A DNA stretch of 10,843 nt from Clostridia bacterium. Its GTDB lineage: Bacteria > Bacillota > Clostridia > Christensenellales > Aristaeellaceae. Below the pieces are notes generated by a model that saw only the letters and a program-made list of their open reading frames with translations, ran no database searches and was not told the origin of the DNA. This document shows, piece by piece, positions 1 to 6,666 of this stretch. How positions within the stretch are numbered: the stretch's first letter is position 1; every line of letters starts with the position of its first letter. The translations under genes were made by a program, and so were the position numbers. Location: positions 1 to 10,843 of the forward strand of contig JAFWBZ010000018.1 of assembly GCA_017537105.1 (NCBI GenBank). Direction: 5' to 3'.

Positions 1-2
1 CA

Positions 3-233
3 AACTTTATATGGTTCCGTCCCAAGCAACAACATATCTATTTGCTCATCAAGGGAAAGGAGGAAACGGAAAGAAGCGAGATGCTCGAAAACACAAATCT
101 GGATTTTGATTATCGAACGCGAGATCACGCCTACCGGATCAAGATCAGTGCATTGAAAGACTATCAGTTGAATCGGGAATTGTTGGAAGAAATGATTCTT
201 GGGGCTATGGAATATCGAAATGTGAATGTGTGA
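3..233 (+). CDS. C-terminal fragment of an unrecognised AT-rich gene
   Basis: The reading frame is open from the window's left edge to the TGA at 231-233, giving at least 76 residues, so the true start lies outside the window. Internal starts are poor candidates. The ATG at 81 has its AGGAGG (58-63) 17 bases upstream, which is too far, and the TTG at 42 has no SD. The frame reads straight through both as NFIWFRPKQQ and onward, so this looks like the tail of a longer protein. The piece has an aromatic/basic beta-like start followed by a charged helical end (LNRELLEEMILGAMEYRN). It loosely recalls the C-terminal DUF5655-type domains of predicted transport or nuclease-associated proteins, but that is a weak impression. 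Base composition is visibly AT-richer than everything downstream, suggesting a different origin. It converges on the minus-strand operon and is not part of it. Confidence 0.6.
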   Translation, partial: NFIWFRPKQQHIYLLIKGKEETERSEMLENTNLDFDYRTRDHAYRIKISALKDYQLNRELLEEMILGAMEYRNVNV

Positions 234-336
234 TTTCAAAGCGTTCCAGACGATGACGGTCTATTGAATTGACAGGGGGGAACATCTGCACACAGAGCCC
301 GTCCCCTTTCTGGCAATCCAAAAGCGCTACAAATCA

Positions 337-375
337 GCTCCCCCGCCCAACCGGGCGGGGGAGCCGTTTTCTTTC
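337..375 (+). terminator. Strong GC-rich hairpin terminator, probably bidirectional
   Basis: A perfect 12-bp stem (337-348 pairs with 353-364) closes a 4-base AACC loop. On the plus strand it is followed by CGTTTTCTTTC. It lies between the plus-strand gene ending at 233 and the minus-strand operon ending at 424, so it can stop both. On the minus strand the following tract (GATTTGT) is less U-rich, so termination there is less certain. The remaining bases of 234-423 show no gene. Confidence 0.8.
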
Positions 376-423
376 CGCAGCCGTCGCGCGCTGCCGTTTT
401 CACCTTCCGCGTCTCGCGCCCCG

Positions 424-1437
424 TCACGCCTCGCCGTTGTAGAAGGCGTTGACGCCGTCGAAGAAGGCCATGATGTTCTCCCAGGGGGAGAGCGGCGGGA
501 TGTCGCAGCCGGAGGAGGGCACGAAGTTCCGGCGGGAGGCGCACTTGCGCATCAGCTCGATGGTGGCGGCCTTCACGGACTCGGGCGTGCCGTTGCGGAA
601 CTGGCTCGCGGGATCGACGTTGCCCATCACCAGGATGTCCTCCGGGATCTTGCCGACCATCTCGCCCATGTCGATGGCGTTGCCGAAGTGCAGCAGGCGG
701 CAGCCGGTCTTCGCGATGGACTCCGTCTGGCGCAGCGTGTTGTTGCCGCAGTTGTGGTAGCCGATCAGGAATTCGTCGGTCTGGGTGGCCTCCACGATCC
801 GCTTGACGTACGCGTGGGAGAACTCCTCCTCCAGCGCCGGGGAGAGGATGCCCGCCAGGGGCTCCGCCATCAGCACGCCGCAGGCGCCCACGGCCCGGTA
901 GGCCTTGATGTAGTCGATGAGGAAGCGGGTCACCTTGTCCAGCACGATGTGCACCATGTCCGGCTCCTCGAGGCAGTAGACCATCGCGTCGGCGACGCCC
1001 ATCAGGCGGCCGGCCAGCGAGAACGGGCCGATGGTGCCGGCGAACACCGGGCGGTCGTGGATCAGCTGCACGGCCTTTTCGATGGCGTCGATGTAGATCT
1101 GCGTGCGCCCCGTGCCCAGCGCGGGGATCTCCAATTCCTCCGCCTCGTCCTCGTCCTCGATGATGGCGCCCACCACCGTGGGGACCTCGTTGTCGGAGAA
1201 GCGGATCTTCGAGCCGAAGGCCTCCGCCTCCAGGGAGAGGTCCATCATGCTGACGGAGGCCGCCGCCTCGGGCGTGGCGTCCGCGACCAGCTTCATGGCC
1301 TGCGCCTGGAGATCGCTGGACGAGATCAGCTCCCGCACGGTGATTCCCATCTTCTGGATGGCCGGGAACGACAGCACCAGGAGGCCCTTTTTGCGCTCCA
1401 GCGCCAGCGTATCGTCGACCCACTGCATCATGTTCAT
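424..1437 (-). CDS. UroD-fold, MtaA/CmuA-like corrinoid methyltransferase (UroD2)
   Basis: A 337-residue cytoplasmic protein of the uroporphyrinogen decarboxylase superfamily, closest in features to the methylcobamide methyltransferases MtaA/MtbA/CmuA. These proteins bind zinc through His-x-Cys and a distant Cys and move methyl groups to or from a corrinoid protein. Here the ligands appear as H228-x-C230 (YHNCGN) and C311 (SSGCDIPP), a spacing close to that of MtaA as I remember it. The N-terminal half has the expected GTIGPFSLAG segment (residues 134-143). I chose the ATG at 1437 because GAGGG sits 8 bases upstream; the ATG at 1452 has only an A-rich stretch before it. It is the last gene of the operon, 31 bases after the homocysteine methyltransferase gene. 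It is unlikely to be a true haem-pathway decarboxylase. The methyl substrate and the direction of transfer cannot be read from sequence: it could be the substrate demethylase or the second transferase. Confidence 0.85.
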   Translation of the reverse strand: MNMMQWVDDTLALERKKGLLVLSFPAIQKMGITVRELISSSDLQAQAMKLVADATPEAAASVSMMDLSLEAEAFGSKIRFSDNEVPTVVGAIIEDEDEAEELEIPALGTGRTQIYIDAIEKAVQLIHDRPVFAGTIGPFSLAGRLMGVADAMVYCLEEPDMVHIVLDKVTRFLIDYIKAYRAVGACGVLMAEPLAGILSPALEEEFSHAYVKRIVEATQTDEFLIGYHNCGNNTLRQTESIAKTGCRLLHFGNAIDMGEMVGKIPEDILVMGNVDPASQFRNGTPESVKAATIELMRKCASRRNFVPSSGCDIPPLSPWENIMAFFDGVNAFYNGEA

Positions 1438-1468
1438 GCCGCTATCCCTCATTTTCTGTTTTTTTGTT

Positions 1469-2317
1469 TCAGGTTTCCAGGAGCTCCTTCATGGCCCGGA
1501 TGTAGTCCACGCCGCAGCCGCAGCAGCCGCCGATGTAGGACACGATGTCCAGCGCCGGCGCGACCTCCCGGGCGAAGGTCTGGGCGTCGTAGTCCTTCAC
1601 GGTCTCGCCGCTGGCGTTCACCACCGGCACGCCCGCGTTGGGCTTGAAGATCAGCGGGATGTCCGTCTTCTCGGCGAACTCCCGGATCACCGGCAGCGCC
1701 AGGTCCGGCCCGAGGGAGCAGTTCATGCCGATGCCGTCGATGCCCAGCGGGCCCAGCGTGTCCACGATCTCCTGCACGGTGTTGCCCAGCAGCGTCCGCC
1801 CGCTCTTTTCAAAGGTCATGGCGCAGTAGACGGGCACGCCGTACTGCTTGGCCACGGTGGCGGCGATGCGCAGCATCTCGAGATCCATGAAGGTCATCAG
1901 CGTGATGCAGTCGGGCTTTTCCGCCATGCCCGCGCCGATCATCTCCTCGTAGATCTCCCGGCACTCGTCCTCCTCCATGTCGCCGTAGGGCTCCAGCAGC
2001 GTCGAAAGCGGGCCGGCGTCCAGCGACACCGTGGCCCGGGTGCCGATGACCTCCCGGGCGATCCGCACCGCGGCCTGCACCACCTGGGGCACCGTGAACT
2101 TGGAGGAGCGCTTCACGGCGGGGCCGTTGGCGCCGAAGGTGTTGGTCTGGATGATCTGCGCGCCGGCGTCCAGGAAGTCCTGCGCCAGCTCCCGCACCAG
2201 CTCGGGATGGGTGATGTTGTAGGTCCAGACCGGCGCCTTGGCGATGCCGTGCCGCTCCGCCTTTTCCCAAAGGCTGGTGCCCACCGCGCCGTCGAGGAGA
2301 ACGACGTTGTTCTTCAT
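1469..2317 (-). CDS. Stand-alone homocysteine S-methyltransferase domain protein
   Basis: A 282-residue protein made only of the homocysteine-binding (S-methyl_trans) barrel found at the N-terminus of cobalamin-dependent methionine synthase MetH. Family landmarks are in order: DGAVGTSL (residues 9-16), TNTFGAN (58-64), GMNCSLG with C200 (197-203), KPNAG (225-229) and GGCCG with C265/C266 (263-267). C200, C265 and C266 are the expected zinc ligands that activate the homocysteine thiol. The protein is somewhat shorter than the MetH domain and lacks the pterin-binding, B12-binding and reactivation domains. The B12 module is supplied by the neighbouring upstream gene. A textbook SD (AAAGGAGGTC) precedes the ATG at 2317. 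The likely job is to accept a methyl group from the operon's corrinoid protein onto homocysteine, making methionine. A thiol other than homocysteine as acceptor is possible. Confidence 0.88.
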   Translation of the reverse strand: MKNNVVLLDGAVGTSLWEKAERHGIAKAPVWTYNITHPELVRELAQDFLDAGAQIIQTNTFGANGPAVKRSSKFTVPQVVQAAVRIAREVIGTRATVSLDAGPLSTLLEPYGDMEEDECREIYEEMIGAGMAEKPDCITLMTFMDLEMLRIAATVAKQYGVPVYCAMTFEKSGRTLLGNTVQEIVDTLGPLGIDGIGMNCSLGPDLALPVIREFAEKTDIPLIFKPNAGVPVVNASGETVKDYDAQTFAREVAPALDIVSYIGGCCGCGVDYIRAMKELLET

Positions 2318-2365
2318 GCGAAAGACCTCCTTTGCATGCAGTCCCGCGAGGATGCCCGGCGCCGG

Positions 2366-2998
2366 TCAGGAGACCAGCTTCTTGGCCACGACGGCGGCGG
2401 TGGCGGCGTCCTCGGTGTAGGCGTCCGCGCCGATGCGGTCGGCGAACTCCTGGGTGATGGGCGCGCCGCCCACCATGATCTTGATGTTGGGCCGGAAGTC
2501 CTGCTTATTCAGCTCGGCGACGATGTTTTCCATCGCCGGCATGGTGGTGGTCAGCAGCGCGGAGAGGCCCACCAGCTTGGTGTCCGGGTTCTCCCGCACG
2601 GTGCTGACGAAGGTGTCCGCGGTCACGTCCACGCCGAGGTCGATCACCTCGAAGCCGGCGGATTCGATCATCATGACCACCAGGTTCTTGCCGATGTCGT
2701 GCAAATCGCCCTCCACGGTGCCGATGACCATCTTGCCCATGGCGCTGGTGGCGCCCTCGGCCAGATAGGGCTTCAGCGTCGCCACGCCCTTCTTCATCGC
2801 CTTGGCGGTGATCAGCATCTCCGGCACGAAGATCTCGTTGCGGGTGAACCGCTCGCCCACGATGCTCATCGCCTCGATCATCGTGTTCAGGATGTCCTTG
2901 GGCGGGATGCCGCTGTCCACGGCCTCCTGCACCACGCCCGGAGTCAGCTTGGCCTTGCCTGCGAGAATGATGTTCTGCACGTCCTGTAGTGTCGCCAT
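2366..2998 (-). CDS. Corrinoid (B12-binding) methyl-carrier protein, MtaC/MtbC/MetH-module type
   Basis: A 210-residue protein that carries cobalamin and shuttles the methyl group between methyltransferases. The N-terminal part (about residues 1-85) is the helical cap domain with the typical VPEMLITAKAMKKG stretch. The C-terminal part is the Rossmann-like B12-binding domain with the lower-ligand motif D98-L-H100-D-I-G103 in GDLHDIGKN, then VGLSALLTTTM (143-153) and the nucleotide-loop GGAP (178-181). Length and order match the small corrinoid proteins of methanol, methylamine and aromatic O-demethylase systems. I place the start at 2998 (MATLQDV), because AAGGAGG lies 8 bases upstream; the frame extends to an ATG at 3034 without an SD. 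It sits between the mutarotase gene and the homocysteine methyltransferase gene and is the only corrinoid protein here, so it should serve both UroD-fold proteins. No reductive activator (RamA/RACo type) is encoded in the window. Confidence 0.93.
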   Translation of the reverse strand: MATLQDVQNIILAGKAKLTPGVVQEAVDSGIPPKDILNTMIEAMSIVGERFTRNEIFVPEMLITAKAMKKGVATLKPYLAEGATSAMGKMVIGTVEGDLHDIGKNLVVMMIESAGFEVIDLGVDVTADTFVSTVRENPDTKLVGLSALLTTTMPAMENIVAELNKQDFRPNIKIMVGGAPITQEFADRIGADAYTEDAATAAVVAKKLVS

Positions 2999-3038
2999 TG
3001 TGGAAACCTCCTTGTCGAAGCTGGTTGTTTGCAAGTGA

Positions 3039-3362
3039 TCAATCGAGGTGGTAGACCTCTTCCATGTCCGACCAGAACTCGCCCTCCGCCCGGTCGTCCA
3101 GCGGCTGCATCAGCGGCTTCACCACGTCCCACCAGGCCTGGGTGTTGGGGTCGGCGGCCATCTTCGCCATGTCGGCGTCGAAGTCGTCGCCGTCGTACTC
3201 GAAGTAGGCGAACAGGTAGTCGCCGCGGCTGTAGATGGAGTAGTTGCGCAGGTGGCACGCCTTGATCATCTCGTTCACGCCGGGCATGGGATTGGCGTGC
3301 CACTTCTTGTAGGCGGCCAGCCCGTCGGGCTTGACCTTGATCATCTGACCGAATCTGAGCAT
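3039..3362 (-). CDS. rhaM: L-rhamnose mutarotase family protein (RhaM/DUF718)
   Basis: A 107-residue protein of the RhaM/RhaU family, which interconverts the alpha and beta anomers of L-rhamnose (some relatives act on L-fucose or similar sugars). It aligns with E. coli RhaM (104 aa, recalled) from end to end. Y18, H22 and Y41 fall at the same numbers as the E. coli active-site residues, the tandem Trp is at 77-78 (AWWDVVKPLM), and the C-terminus is EEVYHLD versus EEVFYLP. An AGGAGG lies 8 bases before the ATG at 3362. It sits inside the methyltransferase cluster, between UroD1 and the corrinoid protein, and downstream of a Rha-type ABC importer. In Rhizobium the mutarotase RhaU is likewise linked to RhaSTPQ. 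Its presence is the best clue that the imported and demethylated compound is a free 6-deoxyhexose or similar reducing sugar. The exact sugar is not determined. Confidence 0.9.
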   Translation of the reverse strand: MLRFGQMIKVKPDGLAAYKKWHANPMPGVNEMIKACHLRNYSIYSRGDYLFAYFEYDGDDFDADMAKMAADPNTQAWWDVVKPLMQPLDDRAEGEFWSDMEEVYHLD

Positions 3363-3378
3363 GGGTCGAACCTCCTCG

Positions 3379-4425
3379 TCAATAGACCTTTCCGGCCTCG
3401 TCGAACAGCGCCTTCACGTTCTCCGGCGGCACGTCCGCCTGCAGCGCCTCGTGGCTGGGGGAGATGATCAGGCCCGTGGGGAAGATCTCGCGGAGCTCCC
3501 GCACGCGCTTGGCCACGTCCTCCGGCTTGCCGAAGGGCAGCAGGTCCTGGGTGTCCACGCCGCCGCAGAAGGCGACCTTGCCGTAGAACTTTTCCTTCAG
3601 GTTTTCGGGGTTCATGCCCGCGGCCTTCGCCTGGATGGGATGCACGATGTCCGCGCCGGCCTCGATGAGCAGCGGGATGGCATCCACGATGGAGCCGCAG
3701 GAGTGGTACACCACCTTCACGCCGTAGCTGTGGGCGATGTCGATCAGCCGCTTCGCGCCGGGGATGACGAACTCGCGCACCAGCTGGGGGGAGATCATCA
3801 GGCCGCGCTGGCTGCCCATGTCGTCGCCGATCAGTATGGCGTGCACCTTGCCCTTGGTGGCCTCCAGGAAGATGCGCAGCGCCTTCTCGTAGAAGGCCAC
3901 GATGTGCTCGTCCACGTAGTGCACCATCTCCGGCTCGGCCACCATGTTCATCAGGGCCGTCTGCATGCCGAAGGCGGCGCAGAAGTCCTGGAAGTGGCAG
4001 GCCCACAGCATGCCCATGACGGTCTTGCCCTCGGGAGCCTCCGCCACCAGCCTGCGGCACAGCTCGGGGTCGATGTACTTCTCCGGGTCCGGCCAGGGGA
4101 AGTTCACCGCTTCGATGTCGTCCAGGTCCTCGCACTCGGCGAAGCAGCCGTCCGCCGTCAGCGTGCGGTGCTCGGTGTCCACGTTGGAGCCGTTCATGTA
4201 CCAGTCAAACGCCGCGAAGATGGCGTTGCAGGTGGGGGAGTGATAGGGGATCTCCACGGCGTAGAAGTCGTCGCCCACGACCTTCTTGAGCTCCGAGGTA
4301 CTGCTCACGCCGTAGTATTTGCACAGCTTCTCCGCCTCCTCCGGCGTGGGGTCGCCCAGCCAGCATGCGGGGCGGTCCACCGGCTCGTAGGCGAGGGTCT
4401 TGTAGAATCTCTCCAGGCTGGTCAT
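3379..4425 (-). CDS. UroD-fold protein of the COG0407 type (UroD1), probable methyltransferase
   Basis: A 348-residue member of the uroporphyrinogen decarboxylase superfamily, clearly different from UroD2. It begins MTSLERFYKTLAYEPVDRPACW, the usual start of this orphan group found near sugar genes. Key segments are YHSCGS (240-245, with H241 and C243), HPIQAKAAGM (262-271), CGGVDTQDLLP (287-297) and SPSHEALQADVPPEN (322-336). H241-x-C243 matches the first two zinc ligands of the methyltransferase branch. Where UroD2 has its third Cys, this protein has H325. I chose the ATG at 4425 because GGGAG lies 8-9 bases upstream; the frame extends to 4509 but that part is AT-rich leader. It is the first gene after a 180-base gap following the permeases and is 16 bases ahead of the mutarotase gene. 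The likely role is methyl removal from the imported sugar onto the corrinoid protein; this is inferred from context, as no function is established for the subgroup to my knowledge. Confidence 0.82.
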   Translation of the reverse strand: MTSLERFYKTLAYEPVDRPACWLGDPTPEEAEKLCKYYGVSSTSELKKVVGDDFYAVEIPYHSPTCNAIFAAFDWYMNGSNVDTEHRTLTADGCFAECEDLDDIEAVNFPWPDPEKYIDPELCRRLVAEAPEGKTVMGMLWACHFQDFCAAFGMQTALMNMVAEPEMVHYVDEHIVAFYEKALRIFLEATKGKVHAILIGDDMGSQRGLMISPQLVREFVIPGAKRLIDIAHSYGVKVVYHSCGSIVDAIPLLIEAGADIVHPIQAKAAGMNPENLKEKFYGKVAFCGGVDTQDLLPFGKPEDVAKRVRELREIFPTGLIISPSHEALQADVPPENVKALFDEAGKVY

Positions 4426-4605
4426 CGTGAAACTCCCTTCTGTGGAGGGCGTCGCGTCCCCACATTCGTCGTTCAACCTCATGATAGCAAAGCGCCCGGA
4501 CGAATGCACTATACAAATGCAAGATGCTGTTGTATATTTTCAATATTGTCCTTCATTTTCCTGCATTCTGGGGGCGCTGTTCGTTATTTTCTTGATTTGT
4601 CCGGC
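4426..4605 (-). promoter_or_regulatory. AT-rich gap with candidate internal promoter for the methyltransferase genes
   Basis: This gap between the permease and UroD1 genes is far longer than the others inside each half of the operon and is unusually AT-rich. On the minus strand it contains an extended -10 (TGC then TATCAT, at 4489-4481) about 50 bases before the UroD1 start; its -35 is poor. The hexamer TGCATT occurs twice, 13 bases apart (4520-4515 and 4507-4502), just upstream of that element. No terminator-like hairpin was seen, so readthrough from the main promoter is likely as well. Confidence 0.4.
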
Positions 4606-5622
4606 TCAGGCCTTTCCGGAGCCCTGCTTCGCCGCGCGCAGCCGGAAGGGGAAGCCGCCGCTGCCCATCCGGGTGGACATGATCAGCACGATCAGCAGCA
4701 GCGCGCCCCAGATGAGGCTGGCGTAGTAGGTGTTCAGGTTGGAGAACATGTTGACGCCGGTGGCGATGATCTGTATGGTGACGATGGCGATCAGCACGTT
4801 GCCGATCTTGCCCATGCCGCCGTTCGGCAGCACGCCCGCCAGCACCAGGATCAGTATGCAGCGCATCACGTAGGAGGTGCCGTAGTCCGCCTTGGCGCCG
4901 GCCATGGTGGAGATCATGATCAGGCAGCCGATGCAGCAGATCACGTCGCAGAGCACGTAGGTGCCGATGACCATCCGCCGGGTGTTGACGGCGGAGAACT
5001 GGGCGGCCTTGATGTTGGTGCCCACCATGTACAGCTTTTCACCGTACACCGTGTGCTGCAGCAGGAACATGCACACCAGGAAGACCACCAGGAAGATCAA
5101 CAGCGGCACCGGCAGGAAGCCGAACAGGTACTTGTGGCCGATCTCGGTGTACAGCGCCGGCAGGCCCTTGACGGAGTTGCCGTTGGTGAGGGCGACGGAG
5201 AGGCCGGTCCACACCAGCTGCATGGAGATGGTGGCCATCACCGGCGGGATGTCCAGCCCGGCCACCAGCAGGCCGTTGATGACGCCGCCCACCGTTGCGA
5301 TGCACAGCGCGATCAGTATGCCCACCAGGATCACGCCGACCTGGGAGGCGCCGTCCGCGTGGGCGCTCATATAGCGCACCGCCATGATGGTGGCGAAGTC
5401 GCCCAGCGCCATGAAGGACATGTCCATCTTGCCGCAGATGAAGCAGAACATCAGGCCCAGCGTGATCACGCCGTACTCGGGGAACTGCATGGCCATGCCG
5501 AGCCACACGTCGCCCTTCCACATGAGGTTACCCTTCAGGATCGTGAAGAACAGCAGCGTCACCGCCATCAGGCCCAGCAACATGTAGGTATAACTGTTTT
5601 TTTCCAGATTCTTGCGCTTCAT
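4606..5622 (-). CDS. Sugar ABC transporter permease B (BPD_transp_2, RbsC/RhaQ-like)
   Basis: A 338-residue, very hydrophobic inner-membrane protein with about eight to ten membrane segments, of the branched/ribose-type permease family (CUT2 class). Recognisable family sites are CGKMDMSF (63-70, the usual GGxDLS loop with Lys in place of the second Gly), INGLLV (115-120), VYGEKLYMVGTN (192-203), in the region that contacts the ATPase, and LAGVLPNGGMGKIGN (261-275). It starts at the ATG at 5622 with GGAGGT 8 bases upstream, only 15 bases after the other permease gene. It differs enough from permease A that the pair probably forms a heterodimeric channel, as in RhaP/RhaQ or LsrC/LsrD. The C-terminal tail is basic and cytoplasmic. 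The substrate is inferred to be a sugar from the family and the neighbouring mutarotase. Confidence 0.9.
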   Translation of the reverse strand: MKRKNLEKNSYTYMLLGLMAVTLLFFTILKGNLMWKGDVWLGMAMQFPEYGVITLGLMFCFICGKMDMSFMALGDFATIMAVRYMSAHADGASQVGVILVGILIALCIATVGGVINGLLVAGLDIPPVMATISMQLVWTGLSVALTNGNSVKGLPALYTEIGHKYLFGFLPVPLLIFLVVFLVCMFLLQHTVYGEKLYMVGTNIKAAQFSAVNTRRMVIGTYVLCDVICCIGCLIMISTMAGAKADYGTSYVMRCILILVLAGVLPNGGMGKIGNVLIAIVTIQIIATGVNMFSNLNTYYASLIWGALLLIVLIMSTRMGSGGFPFRLRAAKQGSGKA

Positions 5623-5637
5623 ATCCCGTCACCTCCG

Positions 5638-6654
5638 TCAATGCTTGCGCCGCGCCTGGAGCGCCGACACGGTGATGCCGACCAGGATGACCAGGCCGTT
5701 GAAGAACTGCTGCCAGTAGGTGTCGATGCCCAGGATGAGCATGGAGTTGGAGACCAGCGAGATGATGGCCACGGCCACCACGGTGCCGAACACCGTGCCC
5801 TCGCCGCCGTAGATGGAGGCGCCGCCCAGGATGACCGCGGGGATGATGGTCATCTCGCGGCCCACCATGGCCTTCGGGATGGACTGGCTCTCCATGCAGG
5901 TGCGGATCATGCCGATGAAGCCGGCCACCGCGCCCACGGAGGAGTACAGCAGGAACTTGGTGCGCTTCACGTTATAGCCGGCACGCTCGGCGGAGACCTC
6001 GTTGCCGCCGATGGCGTAGAGCGCGCGGCCGAACATCGTCTTGTTCAGGATGAACGACACGATGGCGCACAGCAGCACCAGGAAGATGACCATGGCCGAC
6101 AGCGTGAAGCGGATGCCCGTGGCCGGGTCGGCGCTCTCCAGCAGGAACGCCTTGCCGAAGGCCTTCATGCCTTCGGGCAGTGTGGAGGTGATCTCCTTCA
6201 GCGCCAGCAGGCCCATGGAAACGCCGGTGAAGAAGGTCTGGGTGCCCAGCGTGACGATCATGGTGTTCAGCTTGAAGTTGGCGATGATCCAGCCGTTCAG
6301 CATGCCCAGCACCCAGCCGATGGCCGCCGCCAGCAGCAGGCCCGCCAGCGGGCTGGTCTGGCACCAGCCGTTGTTCAGGCAGATGGTGGTGGCCAGCGAA
6401 TAGCTGAGCGCCGCCACTGCCGGGAAGGAGAGGTCGAAGCCGCCGGAGATCATGACCACCAGGCAGCACATGGCAAACATGCCGTCCACCACCATCGTCC
6501 TGAGCACCGTGGTGTTCAGGCGGGTGAATATACCGGGGAAAGTGATCAGCCGGCCGCCGGACTTGATCTGCACGATGACCGCCAGCAGGATCAGCACCAG
6601 GAACATGTAGAATTCGGTTCTGCGCGTCATGCGCTTGAGCTTGGCCTTGTCCAT
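5638..6654 (-). CDS. Sugar ABC transporter permease A (BPD_transp_2, RbsC/RhaP-like)
   Basis: A 338-residue multi-pass inner-membrane protein, partner of permease B. It has a short basic N-terminus, then hydrophobic segments. Family sites are VMISGGFDLSF (67-77), GMLNGW (117-122), FGRALYAIGGN (208-218) in the ATPase-contact loop, and LGGASIYGGEGTVFG (276-290), which is the canonical C-terminal signature of the ribose/rhamnose class. The ATG at 6654 has AGGAGG 7 bases upstream; this SD lies against the stop codon of the ATPase gene, so the two genes are tightly packed and probably translationally coupled. With the ATPase, permease B and the binding protein it makes a complete importer. Confidence 0.92.
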   Translation of the reverse strand: MDKAKLKRMTRRTEFYMFLVLILLAVIVQIKSGGRLITFPGIFTRLNTTVLRTMVVDGMFAMCCLVVMISGGFDLSFPAVAALSYSLATTICLNNGWCQTSPLAGLLLAAAIGWVLGMLNGWIIANFKLNTMIVTLGTQTFFTGVSMGLLALKEITSTLPEGMKAFGKAFLLESADPATGIRFTLSAMVIFLVLLCAIVSFILNKTMFGRALYAIGGNEVSAERAGYNVKRTKFLLYSSVGAVAGFIGMIRTCMESQSIPKAMVGREMTIIPAVILGGASIYGGEGTVFGTVVAVAIISLVSNSMLILGIDTYWQQFFNGLVILVGITVSALQARRKH

Positions 6655-6666
6655 GCTCGCGCCTCC

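Noticed and set aside
424..4425. UroD-fold genes as haem biosynthesis uroporphyrinogen decarboxylases
   Set aside because: Both carry the His-x-Cys metal motif of the methyltransferase branch and sit with corrinoid and sugar genes; no other haem-pathway gene is present.
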